NCBI RefSeq assembly: GCF_005233515.1
Contig: NZ_QFZZ01000007.1
Coordinates: 1 to 64,000, forward strand
Direction of reading: 5' to 3'
Origin: Pseudomonas sp. CFBP13508
GTDB lineage: Bacteria > Pseudomonadota > Gammaproteobacteria > Pseudomonadales > Pseudomonadaceae
Length of the DNA: 64,000 bases
The position numbers were made by a program, and so were the translations under genes. Of this stretch, positions 34,521-43,119 are shown in pieces. How positions within the stretch are numbered: position 1 is the first letter of the stretch; the number at the start of each line of letters is the position of its first letter. The notes beneath the pieces are model-generated. The model had not been told where the DNA came from. It made no database searches and saw nothing but the letters and a program-made list of their open reading frames with translations.

Positions 34521-35999
34521 ATGACCGTGCTCAAAGCACTCAAGAAGATGTTCGGTAAAAGCGAGGCTGAGCAGCTCGCGCCAGTTCCCAGTGCGCCGTC
34601 GCACGCCCCCGGTCATCGCACCGATGCCCCGCAGGCCGACCGCCCCGCTCCCGTAGCGACACCGAAACAGCCGCCAAAACCGGAACCGGCCGCTCCCATC
34701 GCCGCTGAACCCACCCAAGACGAAGCGCCGAAACCGGCCAGACCACGCCGCGAACCGAAGCCCAAGGCACCGGTCATTCCATGGAAACTCGAAGACTTCG
34801 TCGTCGAGCCACAGGAAGGCAAAACCCGCTTCCATGATTTCAAGCTTGCCCCGGAACTGATGCACGCCATCCAGGACCTGGGCTTTCCGTACTGCACGCC
34901 GATCCAGGCGCAGGTGCTGGGTTTCACCCTCGCCGGCAAAGACGCCATCGGTCGCGCGCAGACCGGCACCGGCAAGACCGCCGCGTTCCTGATCTCGATC
35001 ATCACCCAACTGCTGCAGACGCCGCCGCCGAAAGAGCGCTACATGGGCGAGCCGCGCGCACTGATCATCGCGCCAACCCGCGAGCTGGTGGTGCAGATTG
35101 CCAAGGACGCCGCTGACCTGACCAAGTACACCGGTCTCAACGTGATGACGTTCGTCGGCGGCATGGACTTCGACAAACAGCTCAAGCACCTCGAAGCACG
35201 GCATTGCGACATCCTCGTCGCCACGCCGGGCCGCCTGCTCGACTTCAACCAGCGCGGCGACGTGCATCTGGATATGGTCGAAGTGATGGTGCTGGACGAA
35301 GCCGACCGCATGCTCGACATGGGTTTCATCCCGCAGGTACGGCAGATCATTCGCCAGACCCCGCCGAAGTCCGAACGCCAGACTTTGCTGTTCTCCGCAA
35401 CCTTCACCGAAGACGTGATGAATCTGGCCAAGCAATGGACCACCGATCCGGCCATCGTCGAAATCGAAATCACCAACGTCGCCAACGAGAACGTCGAGCA
35501 GCACATCTACGCCGTGGCCGCTGCCGACAAATACAAACTGCTCTATAACCTCGTCAACGACAACGGTTGGGAGCGGGTCATCGTGTTTGCCAACCGCAAG
35601 GACGAAGTACGCCGTATCGAAGAGCGCCTGGTGCGTGATGGCATCAACGCCGCGCAGCTGTCCGGCGACGTGCCGCAGCACAAGCGCATCAAGACTCTGG
35701 AAGGCTTCCGCGAAGGCAAGATTCGCGTGCTGGTGGCCACCGATGTCGCCGGCCGCGGCATTCACATCGACGGCATCAGCCACGTGATCAACTTCACCCT
35801 GCCGGAAGTCCCGGACGACTACGTGCACCGCATCGGCCGTACCGGTCGTGCGGGCGCTGACGGCGTGTCGATCAGCTTCGCCGGTGAAGACGACTCCTAT
35901 CAGTTGCCGTCCATCGAAGAAAAGCTCGGTCGCAAGATCAGCTGTGAAACGCCGCCAACGCATCTGCTGCGCGCGGTTGAGCGCAAACGCCCGCAGTAA
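34521..35999 (+). CDS. rhlB: DEAD-box ATP-dependent RNA helicase RhlB
   Basis: RhlB unwinds structured RNA, in many bacteria as part of the degradosome. The 492-residue protein has a proline/lysine-rich N-terminal extension of about 90 residues, then both RecA-like domains: motif I AQTGTGKT (146-153), motif II DEAD (259-262), SAT and HRIGRTGRAG. A terminator follows directly. The N-terminal extension with EPKPKAP repeats is longer than in E. coli RhlB. Its place before the dau genes matches P. aeruginosa. Confidence 0.96.
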   Translation: MTVLKALKKMFGKSEAEQLAPVPSAPSHAPGHRTDAPQADRPAPVATPKQPPKPEPAAPIAAEPTQDEAPKPARPRREPKPKAPVIPWKLEDFVVEPQEGKTRFHDFKLAPELMHAIQDLGFPYCTPIQAQVLGFTLAGKDAIGRAQTGTGKTAAFLISIITQLLQTPPPKERYMGEPRALIIAPTRELVVQIAKDAADLTKYTGLNVMTFVGGMDFDKQLKHLEARHCDILVATPGRLLDFNQRGDVHLDMVEVMVLDEADRMLDMGFIPQVRQIIRQTPPKSERQTLLFSATFTEDVMNLAKQWTTDPAIVEIEITNVANENVEQHIYAVAAADKYKLLYNLVNDNGWERVIVFANRKDEVRRIEERLVRDGINAAQLSGDVPQHKRIKTLEGFREGKIRVLVATDVAGRGIHIDGISHVINFTLPEVPDDYVHRIGRTGRAGADGVSISFAGEDDSYQLPSIEEKLGRKISCETPPTHLLRAVERKRPQ

Positions 36000-36012
36000 G
36001 CGTCACGATATG

Positions 36013-36047
36013 AAAAAGCGCAGCCGGAGACGGACTGCGCTTTTTTT
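36013..36047 (+). terminator. Terminator of rhlB
   Basis: GCGCAG (36018-36023) pairs with CTGCGC (36035-36040), flanked by five A and seven T residues, 13 bp after the rhlB stop. Confidence 0.9.
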
Positions 36048-36116
36048 ATGCCCGACGGTTGCCCAAAGAAACTAAAAGTCCATAATGGAAAAATAAGTTT
36101 AGTTTTGGAGCGCAGA

Positions 36117-37061
36117 ATGTCCAGTTCGCCCTATGTGATCGACCAAGCCAAGGCCCGTGAGCTGCTGGCGCGTATTGATGTGCCGCAGATCCTGCGCAAG
36201 CTGTTCCGCGACCTCGCAGCAGGCAATGCCGTGCAACCTGCGCAGCAATTGGTGGAATTCCCCAAGGGCGCCGGCGACTTCATCAATTATCTGGGCGTGC
36301 TGGCCGAGGACGGCGTGTACGGAGTGAAGACTTCGCCGTACATAGTTCGTGAGCAGGGTGCGCTGGTGACGGCGTGGACCTTGTTGATGTCGATGAAAAC
36401 CGGCCAGCCGCTGCTGCTTTGCGATGCGGGCGAGCTGACCACGGAGCGCACCGCCGCGACCACGGCAGTTGCGGTCGACGCCCTCGCGCCGTTGGATGCC
36501 CGACGACTGGCGATCATCGGCAGCGGCAAGGTCGCTCAGGCGCATCTGCATTACGTCAAAGCGTTGCGCGACTGGCAAAGCATCAGTCTGTATTCGCCGT
36601 CGCTCACGGAAGACGCCGAAACACAGGCCGTATTGAAGGCCATCGCGCCGTCACTGAAGATTGCCGACAGCCGCGAGACCGCCGTTACCGATGCGGATGT
36701 GATCATGCTCTGCACCTCGTCTGCCGGGCCGGTGATCGATCCGGCGCAACTGCACAAACCGGCGCTGATCACCTCGATCAGCACCAACGCCCCCCGCGCC
36801 CATGAAGTACCGCCGCAAAGCCTCAACGACATGCAGGTGTTCTGCGACTATCGTCTGACCACGCCCGAATCCGCGGGTGAGATGTTGATTGCCGCCGAAC
36901 AGCATGGCTGGGACAAGGATTCGATTGTTGGCGATCTCGCCGACTTGCTCAGCGAAAAAGTGCAGCGCCCGGGTTACGACCGTCACGTGTTCTTCCGTTC
37001 AATCGGCTTGGGCCTGGAAGACATTGCCCTCGCCAATGCGGTTTATCACTTAACCCACTAA
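36117..37061 (+). CDS. dauB: L-arginine dehydrogenase (ornithine cyclodeaminase family)
   Basis: DauB uses NAD(P)H to reduce 2-ketoarginine plus ammonia to L-arginine, completing conversion of D- to L-arginine in P. aeruginosa. The 314-residue product is in the ornithine cyclodeaminase/mu-crystallin family with a Rossmann segment LAIIGSGKVAQAHLHYVKAL (about 125-144) and KTSPYIVREQGALVTAW near 71-87. The start at 36117 follows GGAGCG. The order rhlB-dauB-dauA-dauR is as in P. aeruginosa, which is the main reason for choosing DauB over other members. A REPIN lies between it and dauA. Confidence 0.88.
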   Translation: MSSSPYVIDQAKARELLARIDVPQILRKLFRDLAAGNAVQPAQQLVEFPKGAGDFINYLGVLAEDGVYGVKTSPYIVREQGALVTAWTLLMSMKTGQPLLLCDAGELTTERTAATTAVAVDALAPLDARRLAIIGSGKVAQAHLHYVKALRDWQSISLYSPSLTEDAETQAVLKAIAPSLKIADSRETAVTDADVIMLCTSSAGPVIDPAQLHKPALITSISTNAPRAHEVPPQSLNDMQVFCDYRLTTPESAGEMLIAAEQHGWDKDSIVGDLADLLSEKVQRPGYDRHVFFRSIGLGLEDIALANAVYHLTH

Positions 37062-37074
37062 CGCCAAAAATTCC

Positions 37075-37164
37075 CTGTGGGAGCGAGCCTGCTCGCGAAT
37101 GCGGACTGACATTCACCGAAGATGTCGACTGATACACCGCTTCGCGAGCAGGCTCGCTCCCACA
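37075..37164. repeat. REPIN between dauB and dauA
   Basis: Inverted CTGTGGGAGCGAGCCTGCTC units flank about 42 bp, beginning 13 bp after dauB. If dauB and dauA are one operon, this hairpin lies in the message between them. Confidence 0.95.
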
Positions 37165-37210
37165 AGGGACTAGCGTACGCATTGATATTGCGTACCCACT
37201 GGAGACCCAC

Positions 37211-38338
37211 ATGAGCCACGCAGATTTCATCATCATCGGCGGCGGGATTGCCGGCGCTTCTACCGGGTTCTGGCTGGCGCCGCACGGCAAAGTGATCGTG
37301 CTCGAGCGTGAAACCCATCCCGGCTATCACTCCACCGGTCGCTCCGCCGCGCTGTACACCGCCGCCTACGGCACCGCACAGGTACGCGCACTCACTCAGG
37401 CGAGCCGCGCATTCTTCGACAGTCCTCCGAGCGGCTTCTGCGAGCACCCGCTGCTGACCCCGCGCGGCGAAATGACCGTCGACTTCATCGGTGATCCCGC
37501 CGAACTGAACAACCAGTACCTCAGCGCCAAAGCCACGGTGCCGGAAATGCAACTGCTCAGCGCCGACGAAGCCTGCGCGCGCCTGCCGATCCTGCGCCGG
37601 GAAAAAGTCCACGGCGCGATCTACGACCCATCGGCCTGCGACATCGACACCGACGCGCTGCATCAAGGCTACCTGCGCGGCATTCGGCGCAATCACGGCG
37701 AAGTGCGCACCGATTGCGAGGTGCTCGGCTTGAGCCGCGATGCCGATGGCCTGTGGATCGTGCAGACCAATGGCGAGACGTTCAGCGCACCAGTGCTGAT
37801 CAACGCCGCAGGCGCCTGGGCGGACAAGATCGGTACCCTCGCCGGTGCCCAGCCGCTGGGTCTGCAACCGAAACGCCGCGCCGCATTTATCTTTGCCGGC
37901 CCTGAAGGCGTGGACACTCATCATTGGCCAATGCTGGTCAGCCTCGACGAATCCTTCTACATGAAGCCCGACGCCGGCATGTTTCTCGGCTCGCCGGCCA
38001 ACGCCGATCCGGTCGAACCACACGATGTGCAGCCGGAAGAACTCGACATCGCCATGGGCATCTATCAGATCGAAGAGGCTACAACGCTGACCATCCGCCG
38101 CCCGACCCGCACGTGGGCCGGCTTGCGCAGTTTCGTTGCTGACGGTGATCTGCTCAGCGGCTTCGATCCGCAGGTGCCGGGGCTGTTCTGGGTCGCCGCG
38201 CAGGGTGGTTATGGCATTCAGACGTCGCCGGCGATGGGTCAGGCCAGTGCGGCGCTGGTGCGCGGCGAGCCATTCCCCGAGCACCTGCATCAATTCGGTC
38301 TCGACAGCGCCATGCTCTCCCCGGCCCGACTGGCTTGA
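37211..38338 (+). CDS. dauA: FAD-dependent D-arginine dehydrogenase
   Basis: DauA oxidises D-arginine and other D-amino acids to imino acids. The 375-residue protein has an FAD-binding GGGIAGAS (10-17) and a C-terminal VAAQGGYGIQT. Residues that I recall as substrate contacts in the P. aeruginosa enzyme are mostly kept: Thr50, Tyr53, Glu87, Arg222. Position 48, His in my memory of that enzyme, is Leu here. The gene has GGAG 6 nt before the ATG. It lies between dauB and dauR. Confidence 0.9.
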   Translation: MSHADFIIIGGGIAGASTGFWLAPHGKVIVLERETHPGYHSTGRSAALYTAAYGTAQVRALTQASRAFFDSPPSGFCEHPLLTPRGEMTVDFIGDPAELNNQYLSAKATVPEMQLLSADEACARLPILRREKVHGAIYDPSACDIDTDALHQGYLRGIRRNHGEVRTDCEVLGLSRDADGLWIVQTNGETFSAPVLINAAGAWADKIGTLAGAQPLGLQPKRRAAFIFAGPEGVDTHHWPMLVSLDESFYMKPDAGMFLGSPANADPVEPHDVQPEELDIAMGIYQIEEATTLTIRRPTRTWAGLRSFVADGDLLSGFDPQVPGLFWVAAQGGYGIQTSPAMGQASAALVRGEPFPEHLHQFGLDSAMLSPARLA

Positions 38339-38422
38339 CCGCATCGACTCGTCGAAAAGATTGCGGCACACTCGCAGCGCCCCGGCACAAGGGGCGCTGA
38401 CGCTGCCTGGAGCTCCACTGTC

Positions 38423-39049
38423 ATGACTGCCCCCGAATTCGACCCGGCGCTGGATAACTTCCGCGCCATCGCCGACGCCATCGCCACGCTGTTCTTTCCC
38501 CATGCCGAGGTGGTGCTGCACGACCTGCGCACGCAGAAGGTCGACTACATCGCCAACAACCTGTCCAAGCGCGAGATCGGCGACGACTCGTCGCTGGAAG
38601 ACATGCTCAGCGAGGATGTCAGCGACAGGAACATCGGCCCGTACGAAAAGCTCAATTGGGACGGTCAGAAAATTCGTAGCCTGAGCACTGTGCTGCGCGA
38701 CAGCGAAAGCCGGCCGCTGGCGGTGCTGTGCATCAATCTGAATATTTCCCTGTTCGAAAACGCCAAGGCGGCGCTGGACCTGTTTCTCTCGCCGAGCAAG
38801 CTGATTCCGCAGCCCGACTCGCTGTTTCGTGATGACTGGCAGGAACGCATCAATACCTTCCTCCACGCCTGGCTGCGTGAACGACAGTTGAGCCTGAATG
38901 TGCTGACCCGCGATCACAAACGCGAACTGGTGCTGGCCTTGCACGCCGAGGGAGCGTTCAAGGGCAAGAGCGCTTCGAACTATGTGGCGAATGTGCTGAA
39001 CATGGGGCGGGCGACGGTGTACAAGCATTTGAAGGAATTGAAGGGCTGA
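38423..39049 (+). CDS. dauR: Transcriptional regulator DauR (YheO-PAS and HTH)
   Basis: A 208-residue regulator with an N-terminal YheO-like PAS domain (about 10-118; HAEVVLHDLRTQKVDYIANNLSKREIGD) and a C-terminal helix-turn-helix (about 160-207; GKSASNYVANVLNMGRATVYKHLKEL). DauR of P. aeruginosa represses dauBA until D- or L-arginine is present. Gene order supports the assignment; sequence alone would give only a YheO-like regulator. It is 84 bp downstream of dauA and could be cotranscribed. Confidence 0.88.
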   Translation: MTAPEFDPALDNFRAIADAIATLFFPHAEVVLHDLRTQKVDYIANNLSKREIGDDSSLEDMLSEDVSDRNIGPYEKLNWDGQKIRSLSTVLRDSESRPLAVLCINLNISLFENAKAALDLFLSPSKLIPQPDSLFRDDWQERINTFLHAWLRERQLSLNVLTRDHKRELVLALHAEGAFKGKSASNYVANVLNMGRATVYKHLKELKG

Positions 39050-39072
39050 AGATTTGCATCGCCAGCGCTGGC

Positions 39073-39145
39073 CGCTTCGCGAGCAGGCTCGCTCCCACAT
39101 TTGGAATGCGTTACCCCTGTGGGAGCGAGCCTGCTCGCGAAAGCG
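39073..39145. repeat. Compact REP doublet in the reversed arrangement
   Basis: A TCGCGAGCAGGCTCGCTCCC unit is followed by the inverted GTGGGAGCGAGCCTGCTCGC unit after about 20 bp. The two are in the opposite relative order to the commoner 90-bp REPINs. It separates the convergent dauR and binding-protein genes. Confidence 0.92.
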
Positions 39146-39150
39146 CTTGA

Positions 39151-39927
39151 TCAATCGCCGTAGATATCGGACTTGAAATACTTCTCGGAAATTTTCTGAT
39201 ACTCGCCATTCGCTCGAATCCCGTCGATGGCGCTGTTCAACTGGCTGACCAGCTCGGTATTGCCTTTGCGCACCGCAATCCCCGCGCCCTCGCCGACGTA
39301 CTTCGGATCCTTCAGCTCCGGCCCGACAAACGCATAACCCTGGCCGCGCGGCATCGACAGAAAGTCGTTAAGCGGAATGGTATCGGCGAAAATCGCATCA
39401 AGGCGCCCCGCCGCCAGGTCCATGTAGATTTCTTCGTTGTTGCTGTAGCGCTTGACGTTGATGCCCTTGGGTTCGAACACCTCGGTGGCGTAACGATCAG
39501 TGGTGGTCGCGCGCTGCACGCCGACGTTCTTGCCTTTGAGGCCGGCGTACTGATCATCCACCGTAGCGCCTTCCTTCATGACCAGACGCGAAGAAGTGAA
39601 GTAGTACTTGTGGCTGAAATCCACGGATTTCTTGCGATCTTCGTTGATGGTCATCGACGACAGCGCCATGTCGATCTTCTTCACTTTCAGCGAGGGAATC
39701 AGCCCGTCGAACTCACCTTCAACCCACACGCACTTGACCTTCATCTGCGCACACAGGGCATTGCCGATGTCGTAGTCAAAGCCGACAATTTCGCCCTTGT
39801 CGGTTTTCGAGGCGAATGGCGGGTACGCGGCTTCGATGCCGATGCGCAGGGTTTGCTCGGCGGTGAAGGCGCTGGCGGAGGCCAACAGGCTGAAGGCCAG
39901 ACCGGTGATGAGGGGGAGTTTCTTCAT
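39151..39927 (-). CDS. Periplasmic amino-acid-binding protein (basic amino acid type)
   Basis: A 258-residue family 3 solute-binding protein with a signal peptide (cleavage near residue 22, SAFTAE). LRIGIEAAYPPFASKTDKGEIVGFDYDIGNALCAQ and the ArgT/HisJ-like core point to arginine, ornithine or similar cations. A binding protein occupies the same place beside dauR in P. aeruginosa. No permease or ATPase gene adjoins it, so it must use the transporter of another locus. Ligand specificity is inferred from neighbours only. Confidence 0.88.
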   Translation of the reverse strand: MKKLPLITGLAFSLLASASAFTAEQTLRIGIEAAYPPFASKTDKGEIVGFDYDIGNALCAQMKVKCVWVEGEFDGLIPSLKVKKIDMALSSMTINEDRKKSVDFSHKYYFTSSRLVMKEGATVDDQYAGLKGKNVGVQRATTTDRYATEVFEPKGINVKRYSNNEEIYMDLAAGRLDAIFADTIPLNDFLSMPRGQGYAFVGPELKDPKYVGEGAGIAVRKGNTELVSQLNSAIDGIRANGEYQKISEKYFKSDIYGD

Positions 39928-39965
39928 GTTCGTTCTCTCGCGGGTTGTTGTTGGTTTGGCGAAGA

Positions 39966-40010
39966 AGAGCAGCTACAAGCGGCAAGCTGATAGCTGCAAG
40001 ACAGAAGCTT
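39966..40010. repeat. Partial AGCTACAAGC-type repeat
   Basis: AGCAGCTACAAGCGGCAAGC and AGCTGCAAGACAGAAGCTT lie in direct order. It looks like one arm of the family seen at 17448, 41373 and 61326. The 5' leader of the adjacent binding-protein gene contains it. Confidence 0.6.
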
Positions 40011-40096
40011 TTTTGTACTTGGAAATCCATACTGGACTCTCAGGTACAAATCGTCAATCGGGTAGAAAGGGAAGGATTTTCGGTGTCGCAGATGAC

Positions 40097-40163
40097 GCCT
40101 TCGCGAGCAGGCTCGCTCCCACAGGGGAACGCATTCCAATTGTGGGAGTGAGCCTGCTCGCGG
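40097..40163. repeat. Compact REP doublet before moaE
   Basis: A CTTCGCGAGCAGGCTCGCTC unit and an inverted TGTGGGAGTGAGCCTGCTCG unit with one base change, about 20 bp apart. It sits just past the moaE stop. Confidence 0.9.
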
Positions 40164-40189
40164 AGACTGACCGGAGGGCGCTAAAAGAA

Positions 40190-40642
40190 TTACTTATTCC
40201 AGCGATCAGCGGCGGCATGATCACTGTCACGCCCTTCGACCCAACGTGGTCCATCGCTGGTGTTTTCTTTCTTCCAGAACGGCGCGCGCGTTTTCAGGTA
40301 GTCCATGACGAAGGCGCAGGCATCGAACGCGGCCTGGCGATGGGCGCTGGCGGCGCCGACGAAGACGATCGGCTCGCCCGGTTCCAGCGCGCCGATGCGG
40401 TGCAGCACTTCCAGTTTCAACAGCGGCCAGCGCTGCTCGGCTTCGACAGCGATTTTGCCGAGGGCTTTTTCGGTCATGCCCGGATAGTGCTCAAGGAACA
40501 TCCCGGCCACATCGAGACCGTCGTTGAAGTCGCGCACGTAACCGACAAAGCTCACCACCGCGCCAACGCCGACATTGGCCGCATGCATCGCATTGACTTC
40601 AGCGCCCGGATCGAACGGCGTGGCCTGCACGCGAATCGCCAT
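40190..40642 (-). CDS. moaE: Molybdopterin synthase catalytic subunit MoaE
   Basis: MoaE joins two sulfurs to precursor Z using MoaD thiocarboxylate, forming molybdopterin. The 150-residue product has the conserved MoaE core: GAVVSFVGYVRDFNDG (about 27-42), LEHYPGMTEKALG (about 51-63), and the lysine-containing KTRAPFWKKE near the C-terminus (about 122-131) that completes the active site. It starts 3 bp after moaD ends. A REP doublet lies downstream. Confidence 0.96.
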   Translation of the reverse strand: MAIRVQATPFDPGAEVNAMHAANVGVGAVVSFVGYVRDFNDGLDVAGMFLEHYPGMTEKALGKIAVEAEQRWPLLKLEVLHRIGALEPGEPIVFVGAASAHRQAAFDACAFVMDYLKTRAPFWKKENTSDGPRWVEGRDSDHAAADRWNK

Positions 40643-40645
40643 GGC

Positions 40646-40888
40646 TCAGCCTCCGGTCACGGTGGGGAAAAACGCAACTTCGTCGCCATCGGTCACTGGT
40701 TCGTCGAGCTGGCAAAGATCCTCGTTGCGCGCGCACATCAGGTTCTGCTCGCTCAACACCTCGGCGCCGTCACGTTGCGCCAACAGTGCGCGCACGTCTT
40801 CAACCGTGGCGAAATCGCCCTCGACCGTCACTGAATCCACGCCCAGCGCTTCACGGTAACGGGCAAAAAACTTCACGGTCAGTTTCAT
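40646..40888 (-). CDS. moaD: Molybdopterin synthase sulfur carrier subunit MoaD
   Basis: MoaD is a ubiquitin-like sulfur carrier whose C-terminal Gly-Gly becomes a thiocarboxylate. The 80-residue protein ends VAFFPTVTGG, as required, and starts MKLTVKFFARYREALG. It overlaps moaC by 4 bp (ATGA) and precedes moaE by 3 bp; the three genes form a tight operon. Confidence 0.96.
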   Translation of the reverse strand: MKLTVKFFARYREALGVDSVTVEGDFATVEDVRALLAQRDGAEVLSEQNLMCARNEDLCQLDEPVTDGDEVAFFPTVTGG

Positions 40889-41358
40889 GGCTGCTCCGCC
40901 TGGAAGTGGCCGCTCTTGCCGCCGACTTTCTCCAGCAGCCGCACGCTCTCAATGGTAATGCCCCGGTCGACGGCTTTGCACATGTCGTAAATGGTCAGGG
41001 CGGCGACGCTGGCGGCGGTCAGCGCTTCCATCTCGACACCGGTCTGCCCGGACAACTTGCAGCGAGCGACAATGCGCACGCTGTCCTCACCCTCGGCGCT
41101 GAGTTCGACTTTGACGCCAGTCAGCATCAGCGGGTGGCACAGGGGAATCAGATCGCTGGTCTTCTTCGCCGCCTGAATCCCGGCGATGCGCGCCACGGCG
41201 AACACATCGCCCTTGGGATGGCCGCCGCTAACGATCATCTGCAGCGTTGCGGGGAGCATGCGCACCAGCGCTTGAGCCGTCGCCTCACGGAACGTCACGG
41301 CTTTTTCAGTGACGTCGACCATGTTGGCGCGACCTTGGGAATCGAGATGAGTCAGCAC
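40885..41358 (-). CDS. moaC: Cyclic pyranopterin monophosphate synthase MoaC
   Basis: MoaC acts with MoaA in making precursor Z from GTP. The 157-residue protein has the family's MVDVTEKAVTFREATAQALV start (about 13-32), LIPLCHPLMLTGVKVEL (about 75-91) and the C-terminal TIYDMCKAVDRGITIESVRLLEKVGGKSG (about 120-148). It is first in the moaC-moaD-moaE unit, with AAGGAGG-type sequence 7 nt before the ATG. moaA and moaB are not in the window. Confidence 0.97.
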   Translation of the reverse strand: MLTHLDSQGRANMVDVTEKAVTFREATAQALVRMLPATLQMIVSGGHPKGDVFAVARIAGIQAAKKTSDLIPLCHPLMLTGVKVELSAEGEDSVRIVARCKLSGQTGVEMEALTAASVAALTIYDMCKAVDRGITIESVRLLEKVGGKSGHFQAEQP

Positions 41359-41372
41359 GAGGGCCTCCTTGA

Positions 41373-41527
41373 GGCAGCTGCGAGCGGCAAGCTACAAGCG
41401 GCAAGTTAAAGCGCGGTAGGCAGGCGTCAGGAAAGCTCGCATTTAAACAGCCGAAAGCCGCAAGCTTCAAGCGGCAAGTGAATTTCACTCGGACCACTTG
41501 TAGCTTGCGGCTTGAAGCTTGTAGCTG
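41373..41527. repeat. Extended AGCTGCAAGC-type repeat between moaC and phoH
   Basis: Several direct and inverted copies (GCAGCTGCGAGCGGCAAGCT, GCCGCAAGCTTCAAGCGGCA, AGCTTGCGGCTTGAAGCTTG) span about 155 bp. It lies in the noncoding gap between phoH and moaC, both on the minus strand. Confidence 0.75.
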
Positions 41528-41533
41528 CTCCTC

Positions 41534-42928
41534 TTAGAGATGCGATTCGGCGTATTCGGCCAGGATCGAGCGAGGCACCCCTTGCAGGGTGATGTGCACA
41601 CCGTTGGGGAAGTCCTTGAAGCGTTCGGTCAGGTAGGTCAGTCCGGAGCTGGTCGCGGACAGGTAAGGGGTATCGATCTGCGCCAGGTTGCCCAGGCACA
41701 CCACTTTGGAACCGGCGCCAGCACGGGTGATGATGGTTTTCATCTGGTGCGGCGTGAGGTTCTGGCATTCGTCGATCAGGATCAGGCTCTGCTGGAAGCT
41801 GCGACCGCGAATGTAGTTGAGCGATTTGAACTGCAACGGCACTTTGCTGAGGATGTAGTCGACGCTGCCATGGGTGTTTTCGTCATCCATGTGCAAGGCT
41901 TCGAGGTTGTCGGTGATGGCGCCCAGCCAAGGCTCCATTTTCTCCGCTTCGGTGCCGGGCAGGAAGCCGATTTCCTGGTCCAGGCCCTGCACGCTGCGGG
42001 TGGCGATGATGCGGCGATAACGCTTGCTGACCATGGTCTGCTCGATCGCAGCGGCCAGCGCCAGAATGGTTTTACCGGAACCGGCGGCGCCGGACAGGTT
42101 GACCAGATGAATGTCCGGGTCAAGCAACGCATACAGCGCCAGACTCTGATAGATGTCGCGCGGCTTCAGCCCCCACGCCTCCTGATGCAACAGCGGTTCC
42201 TGATGCAGGTCGAGGATCAGCAGGCGGTCTTCCTGGATTTCCTTGATCCAGCCGACAAAGCCCTGCTCGTCGATGATGAACTCGTTGATGTGCACGGCCG
42301 GCAGGTTGTCGATCAGTTGCACCTGATGCCAGGTGCGGCCGTGGTCCTGACGGGTTTCGACCTTGCTCACGCGGTCCCAGAAGGAGCCGGTCATGTTGTG
42401 GTAGCCGTTGGGCAGCAGGGACACGTCATCGACCAGTTGGTCGGTGCTGTAGTCCTCGGCATCGATGCCACAAGCGCGCGCCTTCAGGCGCATGTTGATG
42501 TCTTTGGTGACCAGCACCACCGGTTTCTGCGGATCGCGGGTGTGCAGATCAATCAGTTGGTTGATGATTTTGTTGTCGTTCAGATGCTCGGGCAGAATCA
42601 GGTTCGACTCGGCCTGCTTGCTCATCAGAATTGACAGCAAGCCCTTCGGCCCGCCCTTGCCGCGCTGGATCGGCACACCCAGTTCGACGTCTTCGGGGGA
42701 CGCATCGCCCAGGGTCTTGTCGATCAGGCGGATCGCCTGACGGCATTCGGCGGCCACGCTGTGATGGCCGCTCTTGAGCTTGTCCAGCTCTTCCAGCACG
42801 GTCATCGGGATGGCGACGTGGTGTTCTTCGAAATTCAGCAGGGCATTTGGATCGTGAATCAATACGTTGGTATCGAGTACATACAGGATTGGCTGGTTGG
42901 AGGAAGGGCTGCGTCCGTGATCATCCAT
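41534..42928 (-). CDS. PIN-PhoH family ATPase
   Basis: A 464-residue protein with an N-terminal PIN-type nuclease domain (about 13-150; LYVLDTNVLIHDP with the metal-binding Asp19) and a C-terminal PhoH ATPase domain (about 255-464; Walker A GAAGSGKT 280-287, Walker B LILIDECQNLT). Such fusions (PhoH2-like) unwind and cut RNA in vitro in actinobacteria; the pseudomonad protein's role is unproved. It lies next to moaC, as in P. aeruginosa. The start codon has no strong Shine-Dalgarno sequence, but the frame begins like its relatives. Confidence 0.92.
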   Translation of the reverse strand: MDDHGRSPSSNQPILYVLDTNVLIHDPNALLNFEEHHVAIPMTVLEELDKLKSGHHSVAAECRQAIRLIDKTLGDASPEDVELGVPIQRGKGGPKGLLSILMSKQAESNLILPEHLNDNKIINQLIDLHTRDPQKPVVLVTKDINMRLKARACGIDAEDYSTDQLVDDVSLLPNGYHNMTGSFWDRVSKVETRQDHGRTWHQVQLIDNLPAVHINEFIIDEQGFVGWIKEIQEDRLLILDLHQEPLLHQEAWGLKPRDIYQSLALYALLDPDIHLVNLSGAAGSGKTILALAAAIEQTMVSKRYRRIIATRSVQGLDQEIGFLPGTEAEKMEPWLGAITDNLEALHMDDENTHGSVDYILSKVPLQFKSLNYIRGRSFQQSLILIDECQNLTPHQMKTIITRAGAGSKVVCLGNLAQIDTPYLSATSSGLTYLTERFKDFPNGVHITLQGVPRSILAEYAESHL

Positions 42929-43119
42929 ACTCGGTCACCTATGTGGGAGCCATTCGACGCAATACCTTGACAGTGCTGCGCCTCGAGGTGACTGCCGAAT
43001 TCATCCACGCGGGCTGGATGAAATGCACACAATAGGAGTCTGGGAAGACGCCACCTGTGTTGCAGGTTTCGGCGGTCTGTCTTCGTAATACTCCAAAACC
43101 GATGACATAAAAAAGCACT

